Part shown: piece after piece, positions 1-7,403 of the stretch
Layout of the letters: each line of letters starts with the position of its first letter
How positions within the stretch are numbered: position 1 is the stretch's first letter
Source of the DNA: Promethearchaeota archaeon
Lineage (GTDB): Archaea > Asgardarchaeota > Lokiarchaeia > Sigynarchaeales > SOKP01
Assembly (NCBI GenBank): GCA_014730295.1
Contig: WJIN01000386.1
Span: 1-8,849, forward strand
Direction: 5' to 3'
DNA: 8,849 bases
The notes under the pieces: model-generated
Told to the model about the DNA's origin: nothing
What the model saw: only the letters and a program-made list of their open reading frames with translations
Databases searched by the model: none
Program-made: the position numbers and the translations under genes

Positions 1-10
1 ACCATACTAA

Positions 11-141
11 AATTATAAATACTTTTATTAAATAACTTATTTTCCCCGTAAACTAATATAATTATCCAAACATCAAAAAGAACTCAAACTATTTAGATTC
101 TGAATCATCTTCCGACATTTTAAAAAACTCAGTATATTTTT
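11..141 (-). pseudogene. 3'-end remnant of a zinc-ribbon gene (imperfect repeat copy A)
   Basis: On the - strand this stretch matches the last codons and downstream flank of the intact zinc-ribbon gene at 7482-7613. The shared end reads K-Y-T-E-F-F-x-M-S-E-D-D-x-E-S then a stop (TAG here, TAA in the intact gene). The blocks tcttccgacatt and actcagtatattttt are identical in both copies. Similarity continues past the stop through a shared ccccgt block to about position 11, with only scattered substitutions and few indels. Upstream of the KYTEFF codons the frame hits a stop and similarity ends, so both CxxC knuckles are missing. It cannot make a zinc ribbon and is best read as a decayed partial duplicate. 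Confidence 0.75.
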
Positions 142-493
142 GCTAAAACCGTATTATAAGGATTAAATAGCTATAAGAATAAGCTTTTTATTTATAACAC
201 TTCATAAAGATTTCTTATTTTCTTTAATAATATATACAATTTTCAGTTTTTAGACTATAGTAAAATATTTTGATCTTCCTATCATATTGAAAGCTACGAG
301 CTATAATAATTGAAGTAATTTGAATAAGTATGAATATAAATATTTTCTAATAATTAAAAATGCAAGTGATGCATAATCTCTTAATAGAAAAAGTTAAGTA
401 TAGGTTAAATGTTATATCAAATTTATAGGATACTAGAAAATTTTCTATTATTATAGAAGTCTCGATGAGGTTAGTTTTTAAAGCTAGGTTAAA
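142..493. other. Gene-free A+T-rich stretch before the glycan cluster
   Basis: I see no credible coding frame here on either strand. It holds short A/T runs, a 14-base perfect palindrome at 434-447, and a weak AGGT at 486-489 just before the ATG at 494. The promoter of the first glycosyltransferase presumably lies in its right third. Confidence 0.5.
434..456 (+). promoter_or_regulatory. Candidate promoter/operator region of the first glycosyltransferase
   Basis: A perfect palindrome, TAGAAAATTTTCTA (434-447), is followed by a TATA-like ttattatag, ending about 38 bases before the ATG at 494. This is a reasonable distance for an archaeal promoter with a short leader. In DNA this A+T-rich a 14-base palindrome is expected about once or twice in a window this size by chance, so support is weak. 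Confidence 0.25.
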
Positions 494-1669
494 ATGAATG
501 TTTTGATTATCTCGCATTTCTTTCCTCCTCATAAGGGGGGAGTGGAGACCGCTGCTTATTACACAGCAAAAAATCTCATGAAATTGGGGCATAATGTATA
601 TGTTCTGACTAGTTTTAAAAAACCAAAATCCCCTTTGAATGAAAAAATCGAATTCAAAATACTAAGATATAAATCATATAACTTGCCTGAAATCAAAGGA
701 TTCCCACAAAGCTCTAATTTTGGATTAATCATTAAAGGAATATTGAAACTTCCAAAAATCATCAAAAAGTACAATATCCATATTATTCATCTGGAAGGAA
801 GATTTTTTCCAATCTCTGTAATTACCGCCATTTTAAATATTATCATCTTTAAGAGACCAATCATACTCACAGTACAAGGAAGACTAAGTGGAGGATATAC
901 AAATTATATTGAATCTATGTTTGATATGATAATAACCAGAAAAATTTATTCTCACTTAGATAAAATAATTTGTGTGAGTAAATCGCTTAAAGGTCATATG
1001 CTAAAGATTGGGATAAAAAATGAGAACCTCGATGTCGTTTATAATGGTGTTGATACTAATTTCTTTAAAAGATTAAAATCAACGCGTTTTCTTAGTAAGA
1101 TGATAAATATCCAAAATAATGTTAAAAAGGTGATCTTTGTAGGAAGATTAGATCATCAAAAGGGGGTGGAATATTTGATTAGATCAATACCAATAGTGCT
1201 AAAGCAATGTGAAAATGTTTATTTTTTTATTTTAGGAAATGGAAATTTAGAAGTAGAACTAAAAATACTAACAAGAAGGTTGGGAGTAGACTCTCATATT
1301 AAATTTATCGATATGATCCCTCTTGAGAAAATGCCAGAATTTTATTCTTCTGCCGACATTTTTTGCTTGCCATCTCTTTATGAAGGTTTTCCCTTGAGTA
1401 TTGCTGAAGCACTTTCAGTTGGATTAATCATTGTAGCATCTCATACTGAAGGTATCCCAGAAGCCATTATCGAAAATATAAATGGTTTTTTATTCGAACC
1501 TAAAAATGTTAAGCAACTTTCAGAAAAATTAATCAAAGCATTAAACTTAGATAATGAAGAAATATGGAAAATTTCTAAAACCAACCAAGATCTTGGAAAG
1601 AAAAAATTTAGTTGGGATATTATTGTCAAAAAAATTGAAAATCTTTATATAAAATCTCTGAATTTATGA
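494..1669 (+). CDS. GT4-family glycosyltransferase (first of three)
   Basis: This 391-residue protein has the normal length and layout of a retaining GT-B glycosyltransferase of family GT4 (GT1/RfaG-like). The N-terminal Rossmann half opens with MNVLIISHFFPP and the acceptor-side GGVE loop (15-18). The linker carries VVYNGVDTNFF (171-181). The C-terminal donor half has FVGRLDHQKG (205-214), with the Arg and Lys that usually contact the sugar-nucleotide phosphates, and a canonical E-x7-E motif (E287, E295) in YEGFPLSIAEA. It should transfer a sugar from a nucleotide donor to a lipid-linked glycan on the cytoplasmic face; sugar and linkage cannot be told. Neither terminus has a membrane segment. 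The ATG at 494 follows a weak AGGT and gives the expected N-terminus. The gene ends in TGA, and the next gene starts 34 bases on in the same direction, so the two are probably co-transcribed. Confidence 0.93.
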   Translation: MNVLIISHFFPPHKGGVETAAYYTAKNLMKLGHNVYVLTSFKKPKSPLNEKIEFKILRYKSYNLPEIKGFPQSSNFGLIIKGILKLPKIIKKYNIHIIHLEGRFFPISVITAILNIIIFKRPIILTVQGRLSGGYTNYIESMFDMIITRKIYSHLDKIICVSKSLKGHMLKIGIKNENLDVVYNGVDTNFFKRLKSTRFLSKMINIQNNVKKVIFVGRLDHQKGVEYLIRSIPIVLKQCENVYFFILGNGNLEVELKILTRRLGVDSHIKFIDMIPLEKMPEFYSSADIFCLPSLYEGFPLSIAEALSVGLIIVASHTEGIPEAIIENINGFLFEPKNVKQLSEKLIKALNLDNEEIWKISKTNQDLGKKKFSWDIIVKKIENLYIKSLNL

Positions 1670-1703
1670 TTTAATAAAATCTGCTAAAATTTTTAGAAAA
1701 ACT

Positions 1704-2903
1704 ATGAATATTTTAACTATAAGTACAAGATTTTATCCAGACGAATCAGGAATTGCCAAACAAGTTTATTTAATCTCTAAATATCTTTCTAAAAAAAATA
1801 AAATAATAAATGTTACATGTAATCCGAAAAGTTCGCTTTTTTATAAGAGAGTTGTAAATGATAATTTTAAAATCTATTATCTGCCATTAAAACCACCAGG
1901 TATTAATGCGAGGTTTTTAAAATTGGTTAAGTTTTTCTTTCAATTCTATGTTTTAGCGATGATCAAGTCAGTGAGTATTATTAGAAAAGAAAAGATCGAT
2001 ATAATTCATTCGCATTCACCTGCTCCTTCAGGATTTATAGCTTTTTCACTAAAGAAATTTTTTAGAATTCCTTATTTCTATACCATACACGGTATTGAAA
2101 AGATCTTAAAAATAATTCATTTACTGGATTTCAAATTTACCGTAAAATATTCAGATGAGACATTGGTCGTTAGTAAACAAATAGAAATACATTTACGTGA
2201 AAATTTTGGTTTAGATGGTTTAAGATGGTTTTCTAACGGTATAGATATTAATAGTTATTATCATGCTAAAAATGAAAAAGAAAAAGATAAGTTTATAAAA
2301 AAACTAAATCTAAATTCAATTTTAAAAATGGAGGATTTTATTATATCCTATATAGGATATATGATATTCTGGCAAAAAGTTAAGGGTATGATTGATTTTT
2401 TAGTAGCTTTTAAAAAATTTATTGAGAAAATTCTAGATAAAGAGAGAAGAAAACATATCAAATTAATTTTTATTGGAAAGGGAAAATATTCAGAAACCCT
2501 TCTTAGAAAGGTTGAGGAACTAAAATTGAAGAATAATGTAATTTATTGTGGATATAGAGATGATATCCACACAATTCTTGCAATATCTGATTTATTAGCT
2601 TTAGTCTCTTATATAGAAGGAAGTCCACTTGTTATATTAGAAGCAATGGCTTCTAAAGTACCATGTTTAGGATCTTCAGTAGGGGATATTCCTTTTATGA
2701 TCAATAATTCAGGTTATCTAGTTAAACCTGGTGAAAGTAAAGAGATAATAAAAAATTTGAAAGATTTTTATAATATGTCTGATGTTGAACGAAAAGCCAT
2801 GAGTTTATCTGCCTATCACAGAGTTAAAGATAATTTCAGTATAAAAATCATAGGAAAAAGATTGGTTAATCTCTATAAGGAAACACTTCGAAATAGGGCT
2901 TAA
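1704..2903 (+). CDS. GT4-family glycosyltransferase (second of three)
   Basis: This is a 399-residue GT-B fold enzyme. The N-terminal half has MNILTISTRFYPDESGIA, then IDIIHSHSPAPSG (98-110) and FYTIHGIE (125-132), and a SNGID linker (177-181). The donor half has the E-x7-E pair E305/E313 in YIEGSPLVILEAMA. The phosphate-binding loop is unusual: instead of VGR-x-KG it reads YIGYMIFWQKVKG (216-228), so the usual Arg after Gly is Tyr while the KG is kept. The role is probably one sugar-transfer step in the same glycan as its neighbours; the specificity is unknown. It has no Shine-Dalgarno site, and a short inverted repeat (CTAAAA/TTTTAG, 1684-1696) sits just before the ATG. The next gene begins 50 bases downstream. 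Confidence 0.92.
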   Translation: MNILTISTRFYPDESGIAKQVYLISKYLSKKNKIINVTCNPKSSLFYKRVVNDNFKIYYLPLKPPGINARFLKLVKFFFQFYVLAMIKSVSIIRKEKIDIIHSHSPAPSGFIAFSLKKFFRIPYFYTIHGIEKILKIIHLLDFKFTVKYSDETLVVSKQIEIHLRENFGLDGLRWFSNGIDINSYYHAKNEKEKDKFIKKLNLNSILKMEDFIISYIGYMIFWQKVKGMIDFLVAFKKFIEKILDKERRKHIKLIFIGKGKYSETLLRKVEELKLKNNVIYCGYRDDIHTILAISDLLALVSYIEGSPLVILEAMASKVPCLGSSVGDIPFMINNSGYLVKPGESKEIIKNLKDFYNMSDVERKAMSLSAYHRVKDNFSIKIIGKRLVNLYKETLRNRA

Positions 2904-2953
2904 AGAATTGTAGTAAAAACAATAAAAATTCAAAAAGTGTAACTTAAGTTATT

Positions 2954-3835
2954 ATGGATAAATTTGTTACGATAAATATAATCCGGAATATAATTCTTAA
3001 TGTTCCAAAATTCGATAGACTTTATTTGAGATTAGAGGGCCTCATTTTAAGCCATCATAGATGGAAAAATTATAGAAATGAAGCAAAAAAGACTATTAAT
3101 AGAACATTAACTACCTTTAGAAATTTAGAAAATAGAATCAAAGATTATGATAAAAACTTTAGTTTCAAAGATAAGACTATTCTTGAAATAGGACCTGGTT
3201 CAAATAAATTATTAGCAATCTCTTTTATCCTACACGGAGCAAAAAGGGTTTTTTTGATTGATAGATATAAACTGATATATAATAATAATTTTAATGAAAC
3301 GCTGAATAAACAATTTATAAAATTTTATTCTAATATAAATGGAATAAAAAATACCGAGAGTTATTATCAAATTATTCAGAAAATAAAATATTTTGGATAT
3401 AGTGGTATTGAAAAGTCTGAATATTTGGAAAAAAGTTCCATAGATTTAATTTTTTCACTTTCTGTACTTGAGCATGTTAAAAATTTGGAAATAACTATTG
3501 GTATGATGAGTTATTTAATAAAAAATGGAGGTTACATTTATAGCTCAGTAGATTTAAGAGATCATTTTCATATTAGAGACCATTGTTATTTAGATTTTCT
3601 TAAATATCCAGAATATTTTTGGAAGTTGATTGGACATACAAATAGGGTGCGTTTTAATCAATACGTAAATTATATTAAGAAGTTTAATTTAAAGATAAAT
3701 TCATTAAAAATCTCAGGAATGGGATCTATTGAGACCATTAGCAAAATAAAAACGGGATTTATTGAGAAATATACCCATCTTTCCAATAGAGAGCTTTCAG
3801 TTTTCAGTTTTAAAATTCTCATACAAAAAGAATGA
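2954..3835 (+). CDS. Class I SAM-dependent methyltransferase of a glycan cluster
   Basis: This 293-residue protein has a Rossmann methyltransferase core between an approximately 70-residue helical N-terminal extension and a C-terminal cap. Motif I is ILEIGPG (76-82). The acidic residue ending strand 2 is D103 in FLID. The strand 4 region is IDLIFSLSVLEHV (163-175), and motif VI is NGGYIY (191-196). The segment VDLRDHFHIRDH (199-210), followed by an FLKYPEYFWKLI stretch, resembles a type often seen in polysaccharide loci. It most likely O-methylates a sugar, but the acceptor is inferred only from the surrounding glycosyltransferases. The core has no cysteine cluster, so a radical-SAM enzyme is excluded. 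The ATG has no Shine-Dalgarno site and lies directly after a 12-base palindrome (2940-2951). The stop is TGA. It probably shares a transcript with the two upstream genes. Confidence 0.85.
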   Translation: MDKFVTINIIRNIILNVPKFDRLYLRLEGLILSHHRWKNYRNEAKKTINRTLTTFRNLENRIKDYDKNFSFKDKTILEIGPGSNKLLAISFILHGAKRVFLIDRYKLIYNNNFNETLNKQFIKFYSNINGIKNTESYYQIIQKIKYFGYSGIEKSEYLEKSSIDLIFSLSVLEHVKNLEITIGMMSYLIKNGGYIYSSVDLRDHFHIRDHCYLDFLKYPEYFWKLIGHTNRVRFNQYVNYIKKFNLKINSLKISGMGSIETISKIKTGFIEKYTHLSNRELSVFSFKILIQKE

Positions 3836-3869
3836 TCTCGGCCTCTAGATTAATAGATTTAATAAAAAA

Positions 3870-3877
3870 TTTATAAA
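3870..3877 (+). promoter_or_regulatory. Archaeal TATA box upstream of the third glycosyltransferase
   Basis: TTTATAAA, preceded by an A-run that could serve as the BRE, is the best TATA box in the 153-base gap 3836-3988. Transcription would start near 3900 and give a leader of roughly 90 bases containing the hairpin at 3936-3978. This would make the third glycosyltransferase a separate unit from the three genes before it. Confidence 0.5.
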
Positions 3878-3935
3878 TTTATAGCTTATCATTATTATTA
3901 AAATTTGAAGCGGATAATTTTTAAAATATGAAATC

Positions 3936-3982
3936 AAATCTCCAAGAATATCGAAAAATTCTCGATTTAAGGAGATTTTTTT
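3936..3982 (+). promoter_or_regulatory. Hairpin with T-tract that buries the Shine-Dalgarno site
   Basis: AAATCTCC (3936-3943) pairs perfectly with GGAGATTT (3971-3978). Inside, ATCGA (3950-3954) pairs with TCGAT (3962-3966) around a 7-base loop. The 3' arm runs into seven Ts (3976-3982), so it looks like an intrinsic terminator. The same arm contains GGAG, the only ribosome-binding site for the ATG at 3989, at a long 14-base spacing. It could be a terminator for the upstream genes, an attenuator, or a translational lid; the sequence alone does not decide. Confidence 0.55.
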
Positions 3983-3988
3983 AGACTT

Positions 3989-5101
3989 ATGACGAAAATT
4001 AAAATATGTTTTATTAATCATTTTGGATACAGTTTATATAGTAATAATTACAAAGACCAAAGGATTGGAGGTGCAGAGGTACAGCTTTATCTTCTTTCTA
4101 AAGAAATCTCAAAAGACAATCGATTTTGTGTTAATGTTATCACTGATGCGTATGGGGAAAAGCAGAAAATGGAGTCGTTTAATGATATTAAATTATTTAA
4201 AATCTTACCAACTGAAAGAACTTTATTCAATACAATAAAAGGATTTATTCTATTCTTCAAATTTTTGATAAAAATTAATCCAGACATAATAATTCAAAGA
4301 GCAGTGAGTCATACAAGTTGGATGTGTGCTCTATACGCTAAAGTCTTTGGAAAGAAGTTTATTTACTCTATCGCTAATGATTATGATGTGAATGGTGAAT
4401 TTGCGCAGACTATCGTAGGAAAGCTTTATTCAATTGCATTGAATCATACATATCATATTGTTTCTCAAAGTTTAAAACAAAAAATGATTCTTAAAAAATG
4501 GAGTGATAGTAAAAAGCTCAAAATTTCAGTAATAAAAAGTGGATATCCTTTTTCGAGACCAAAAACCCATAATAAAAGAAGTATATTATGGGTAGGGCGC
4601 GGAGAACCTCATAAAAGGCCCGAAATCTTTTTAAGACTGGCAAAAAGATTTCCTAAACAAATTTTTATAATGATCTGTAATAAATCTTATGATGTTCAGA
4701 ATTGGAAGAAAATTAGAAAAAAGGCAAGAAGTATATCCAACTTGAAGTTTTTCCCTTTAATTAAATTTGAAAATATTAACGTTTTTTTTAAAGATTCCAA
4801 AATATTTATTAATACTTCTAATTATGAAGGTTTTCCTAATACATTCATTCAAGCACTAAAAAATCAAACTCCCATAATAAGTTTGAAGGCTAATCCCGAT
4901 GGTTTTATTACTAAATATGATTGTGGATTTGTCTGTGATGATAATTTTAATAAATTAGTTGAGAATTCTGTTCTATTATTAACTAATCAAAATTTATATG
5001 GAAAAATATCTCAAAACGCTTTTAAATATGCCAAAGAACATCATGATATAGAAAAAGTTGCTCTTAAATGGAAGAAGTTATTCCTTGAGATAATGAATTA
5101 G
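3989..5101 (+). CDS. GT4-like glycosyltransferase (third of three) with E-x7-Q motif
   Basis: This 370-residue GT-B glycosyltransferase is more distant from the other two. Its N-terminus MTKIKICFINHFGYSLY leads to the acceptor-side IGGAEVQ loop (26-32). INPDIIIQRA (96-105) and YSIANDYDV (126-134) complete the first half. In the donor half the phosphate loop is LWVGRGEPHKRP (200-211). The E-x7-E motif reads E280...Q288 in NYEGFPNTFIQAL, so the second Glu is Gln, as I recall from some GT4 relatives. The rest of the fold looks whole, so I call it an active enzyme with modest certainty. The donor and acceptor are unknown. It has its own TATA box and a leader hairpin, which suggests expression separate from the upstream three genes. 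The gene converges with the flippase, 188 bases away. Confidence 0.9.
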   Translation: MTKIKICFINHFGYSLYSNNYKDQRIGGAEVQLYLLSKEISKDNRFCVNVITDAYGEKQKMESFNDIKLFKILPTERTLFNTIKGFILFFKFLIKINPDIIIQRAVSHTSWMCALYAKVFGKKFIYSIANDYDVNGEFAQTIVGKLYSIALNHTYHIVSQSLKQKMILKKWSDSKKLKISVIKSGYPFSRPKTHNKRSILWVGRGEPHKRPEIFLRLAKRFPKQIFIMICNKSYDVQNWKKIRKKARSISNLKFFPLIKFENINVFFKDSKIFINTSNYEGFPNTFIQALKNQTPIISLKANPDGFITKYDCGFVCDDNFNKLVENSVLLLTNQNLYGKISQNAFKYAKEHHDIEKVALKWKKLFLEIMN

Positions 5102-5124
5102 ATATTGTTGGTATATTCCTAAAT

Positions 5125-5135
5125 CCTTTTTAATT
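5125..5135 (+). terminator. Possible T-rich terminator after the third glycosyltransferase
   Basis: A cctttttaatt run lies about 25 bases past the TAG stop. Archaeal termination often uses T-tracts without a hairpin. The rest of the convergent gap (5136-5289) shows no gene and no strong hairpin. Confidence 0.25.
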
Positions 5136-5289
5136 CAGAAATAGAATATTTAAAATTACCATATTTAGATGGGTTTAGTTTGAAAAATAATAAAATTATA
5201 GTAAAAATCTATGTAAATGAGGAGGAATCGAAATTTAGATCTTAATAATCCATAGATAATTATTGAGGACCTACAATCGTATATCCACT

Positions 5290-6822
5290 CTATTCATTAT
5301 CTGTATTAAATTCCTCTTTCATTGATTTGATGTAATCTTTATAGTTAATCAAGTTCACTAAAAATTTGATATCATTCATTTTGAGTTCTTTAAATAGGAA
5401 TAAAAAAGTTAAGTAAACACTAATCGTAATTGAAATTGACAATATCAACACTATGAGACTATTCGCAATAATTTGAGAAATAAAATTATATATCTGTCTA
5501 ATTATGAAATAACTTATCACTGCTAGTATAACATGAACTAGAACTTTTTTTTGAGGTTTTATATTAAAATGTTTATTTACATAATATCGACTCATTAATG
5601 CCCAAATAAGCCATGGAATTGTATTTGATATTGAATAGCTAAGTGGGTCTAAAATTAACAGCCCAAATAGAAAGAAATTAGAAAAAATAGAAATGAAAAT
5701 CAAACAAATTGTTAATATTTGAGTTATAATGATTATTTGAGCATATTTCATTTGTTTTTTTCCTGATATCAGAAAATAACCATAGGGCCTGGAAATACTT
5801 CCAAGATATGGAATTATCAACATAATATATAAAAAGGGAAGTGAAGATGTATAACTTGGTAAAAAAAGAGTAAAAATCAACTCACCTGTTATATCCACAA
5901 TAAGTATTAAACACAAAAATAGAATTGAAGCATATTTTTCTATAATATAAATAGTCTCTCTTATTGAAGTATAATCATTATTTTTATAATGTTGAGAAAA
6001 AAGTGGCAGATAGACTGATGCTAAACTTCCAGAGACCATAAGTAAAACGGGAATTAAATAATAATTAACCAAACTAAAATAACTCAGTGTTTCGTGTCCA
6101 AGAGACAGATCTAATAGCAGATTTCCGATATATGATGCGATAACAGTCAATATTGAAATCAAGATCAAAAATTTCGCGTCTTTAATATAGCTAAAGGCAA
6201 TCTTTTTTTTAGGTTTCTTCAGGTTAAATTCATTTACAGAAAATTTAAAGATTATATACAAAGTAAAAATGTCTATAATAAGATGAAATATACAGAGATA
6301 GAGAAGAATATCTGTAATTATATCGGAATTAATAGCAATAATTATCTTCAACAGACTTTTACTAATTATTGAAAAAAATAAAGGAATTTCCGCTTTAAAA
6401 ACCTTTATTTTCGCTCTGAAATTTAATAAAAAAATATTTCCAAATTGAAATAGACTTTTTGAAATTAATAATATTAGGAGTAGAAGTACTATATATTCCC
6501 CCCATAAACCTAATGTCGTTATAATTAACAAAGAAATACTAACATTAATAAGAATAAGAATTACTTGTATTAGGAAAAAAGTACTGAAATAATCTGAAAG
6601 ATTCTTTTTACTCGAATATTGGAGATGAATTTTATCAAACCCGATATTAACAAACATAAATCCTAGGTTAATGACACTATTCAAGTATACCCAAGTTCCT
6701 AAAGTTGCAACTTCGAATTTTAAAGCCATCAAATAACCAGAAATTATGAAAAAAATATTCGAACTTATATTACCAACAAGAGAGATAATAAATTTTTCTT
6801 TCAAATTGTTAATTGACACCAA
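5290..6822 (-). CDS. Wzx/MOP-type oligosaccharide flippase
   Basis: This 510-residue, highly hydrophobic protein has about 12-14 membrane spans by eye, separated by short basic loops. It is the usual length for the polysaccharide transporter branch of the MOP superfamily (Wzx/RfbX-like). The first span begins near residue 12 (SLVGNISSNIFFIISGYLMA), and the following LGTWVYLNSVINLGFMFVNIGFDK is typical of the family's second helix and loop. It would flip a lipid-linked oligosaccharide from the cytoplasmic to the outer face of the membrane. It faces the glycosyltransferases in a convergent arrangement but most likely serves the same glycan. The start is odd: an in-frame TAA lies directly before a TTG (6822), which is followed by GTG (6819). 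No ATG occurs before residue 28, so TTG or GTG must be used, and no Shine-Dalgarno site helps choose. Confidence 0.9.
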   Translation of the reverse strand: MVSINNLKEKFIISLVGNISSNIFFIISGYLMALKFEVATLGTWVYLNSVINLGFMFVNIGFDKIHLQYSSKKNLSDYFSTFFLIQVILILINVSISLLIITTLGLWGEYIVLLLLILLISKSLFQFGNIFLLNFRAKIKVFKAEIPLFFSIISKSLLKIIIAINSDIITDILLYLCIFHLIIDIFTLYIIFKFSVNEFNLKKPKKKIAFSYIKDAKFLILISILTVIASYIGNLLLDLSLGHETLSYFSLVNYYLIPVLLMVSGSLASVYLPLFSQHYKNNDYTSIRETIYIIEKYASILFLCLILIVDITGELIFTLFLPSYTSSLPFLYIMLIIPYLGSISRPYGYFLISGKKQMKYAQIIIITQILTICLIFISIFSNFFLFGLLILDPLSYSISNTIPWLIWALMSRYYVNKHFNIKPQKKVLVHVILAVISYFIIRQIYNFISQIIANSLIVLILSISITISVYLTFLFLFKELKMNDIKFLVNLINYKDYIKSMKEEFNTDNE

Positions 6823-6870
6823 TTACTTAATTTTTAAATAACCCTATTTAGATTTTAAAGTATCATTTAG

Positions 6871-6888
6871 GTTATAAAATTTTATAAC
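6871..6888 (-). promoter_or_regulatory. Palindromic TATA region upstream of the flippase
   Basis: GTTATAAAATTTTATAAC is a perfect 18-base palindrome containing a good TATA box on either strand, 48 bases before the flippase start. As a TATA box it would give a leader of roughly 25 bases. The symmetry could also be an operator over the box. No gene starts on its right side within 100 bases, so the - strand direction is favoured. Confidence 0.45.
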
Positions 6889-7075
6889 GGATATTTATAA
6901 ATCAGATTAAAGATGATTTTAAAAAATAATTCATTATTTTACGAATATTATTAACTTTCGAAATTAATTAAACTAAAGATAAGAAGGATATTAGTTTGTG
7001 CTCAGAAAGATAGAAAGTATTATAAAAGATGAATTCAGAATAAAGGAATCAAATACGTAAAAATTTAAAGGATAT

Positions 7076-7249
7076 TTATTCCTTACTGTCATCTAGGATT
7101 TGATCATAAAGTTCTGAGGGTTTGCAACCACACCCAAAGCAAAAATCATAAAACTTCATCTTCTTTTGGCATTGTGGGCAATCATAAAAACCACTTTCTT
7201 TATCATCTAAAATTTCTCCACATTCCTTACAAATTACTTGATTTTTCAT
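7076..7249 (-). CDS. Small zinc-ribbon protein, 57 residues
   Basis: This 57-residue protein is rich in cysteine knuckles: C7-K-E-C10, C24-P-Q-C27, and a second cluster F-C37-F-G-C40-G-C42. The first two pairs form a classic zinc ribbon separated by an acidic LDDKES loop. The extra CxxCxC could bind a second metal or serve in redox chemistry. It is a paralog of the 43-residue protein encoded 232 bases upstream (shared ICK-x-CG, LDD, and CPxC-x-K pattern). No function can be assigned; zinc ribbons of this kind often act as adaptors or nucleic-acid-binding modules. The ATG at 7249 has no Shine-Dalgarno site, fitting a leaderless or short-leader mRNA. The gene is too short for normal ORF cut-offs. 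Confidence 0.78.
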   Translation of the reverse strand: MKNQVICKECGEILDDKESGFYDCPQCQKKMKFYDFCFGCGCKPSELYDQILDDSKE

Positions 7250-7270
7250 ATGATTTAATAAATCTTAGAA

Positions 7271-7279
7271 TTTATTAAT
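7271..7279 (-). promoter_or_regulatory. Possible TATA box of the 57-residue zinc-ribbon gene
   Basis: On the - strand this reads ATTAATAAA and is centred about 26 bases before the ATG at 7249, the distance expected for a leaderless archaeal transcript. The surrounding DNA is uniformly A+T-rich, so the call is weak. Confidence 0.3.
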
Positions 7280-7403
7280 CTAAATTTAATATTCTATAAT
7301 TAATCTAAGGAAATATTTGATATCTTATAGATTATCTATAGCTTTTATTAATAAAATAATATTTATAATCATTAATTAATTTGAAACCAATTAGATCCAT
7401 TAG

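Noticed and set aside
347..774. Two - strand ORFs (347-592 and 559-774) over the start of the first glycosyltransferase
   Set aside because: They overlap a clear GT4 gene on the other strand, have low-complexity translations and show no motif.
1441..1629. A - strand ORF inside the first glycosyltransferase
   Set aside because: It is antisense to the conserved C-terminal donor domain and has no recognisable feature.
2940..2951. TAACTTAAGTTA palindrome directly before the methyltransferase ATG
   Set aside because: Palindromes of 12 bases are expected by chance several times in this composition, and the site has no repeat elsewhere in the window.
4023..4287. Two ORFs (+ 4023-4238 and - 4087-4287) inside the third glycosyltransferase
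   Set aside because: Both are out-of-frame shadows of a well-supported gene.
5217..5255. A 12-codon + strand ORF near a GAGGAGGAAT sequence in the convergent gap
   Set aside because: The strong Shine-Dalgarno-like run lies inside, not before, the tiny ORF, and no start follows it at a useful distance.
6998..7060. A 20-codon + strand ORF (GTG start) encoding a charged peptide
   Set aside because: It is very short, has a stop two codons upstream and no homology that I recognise. Chance is enough to explain it.
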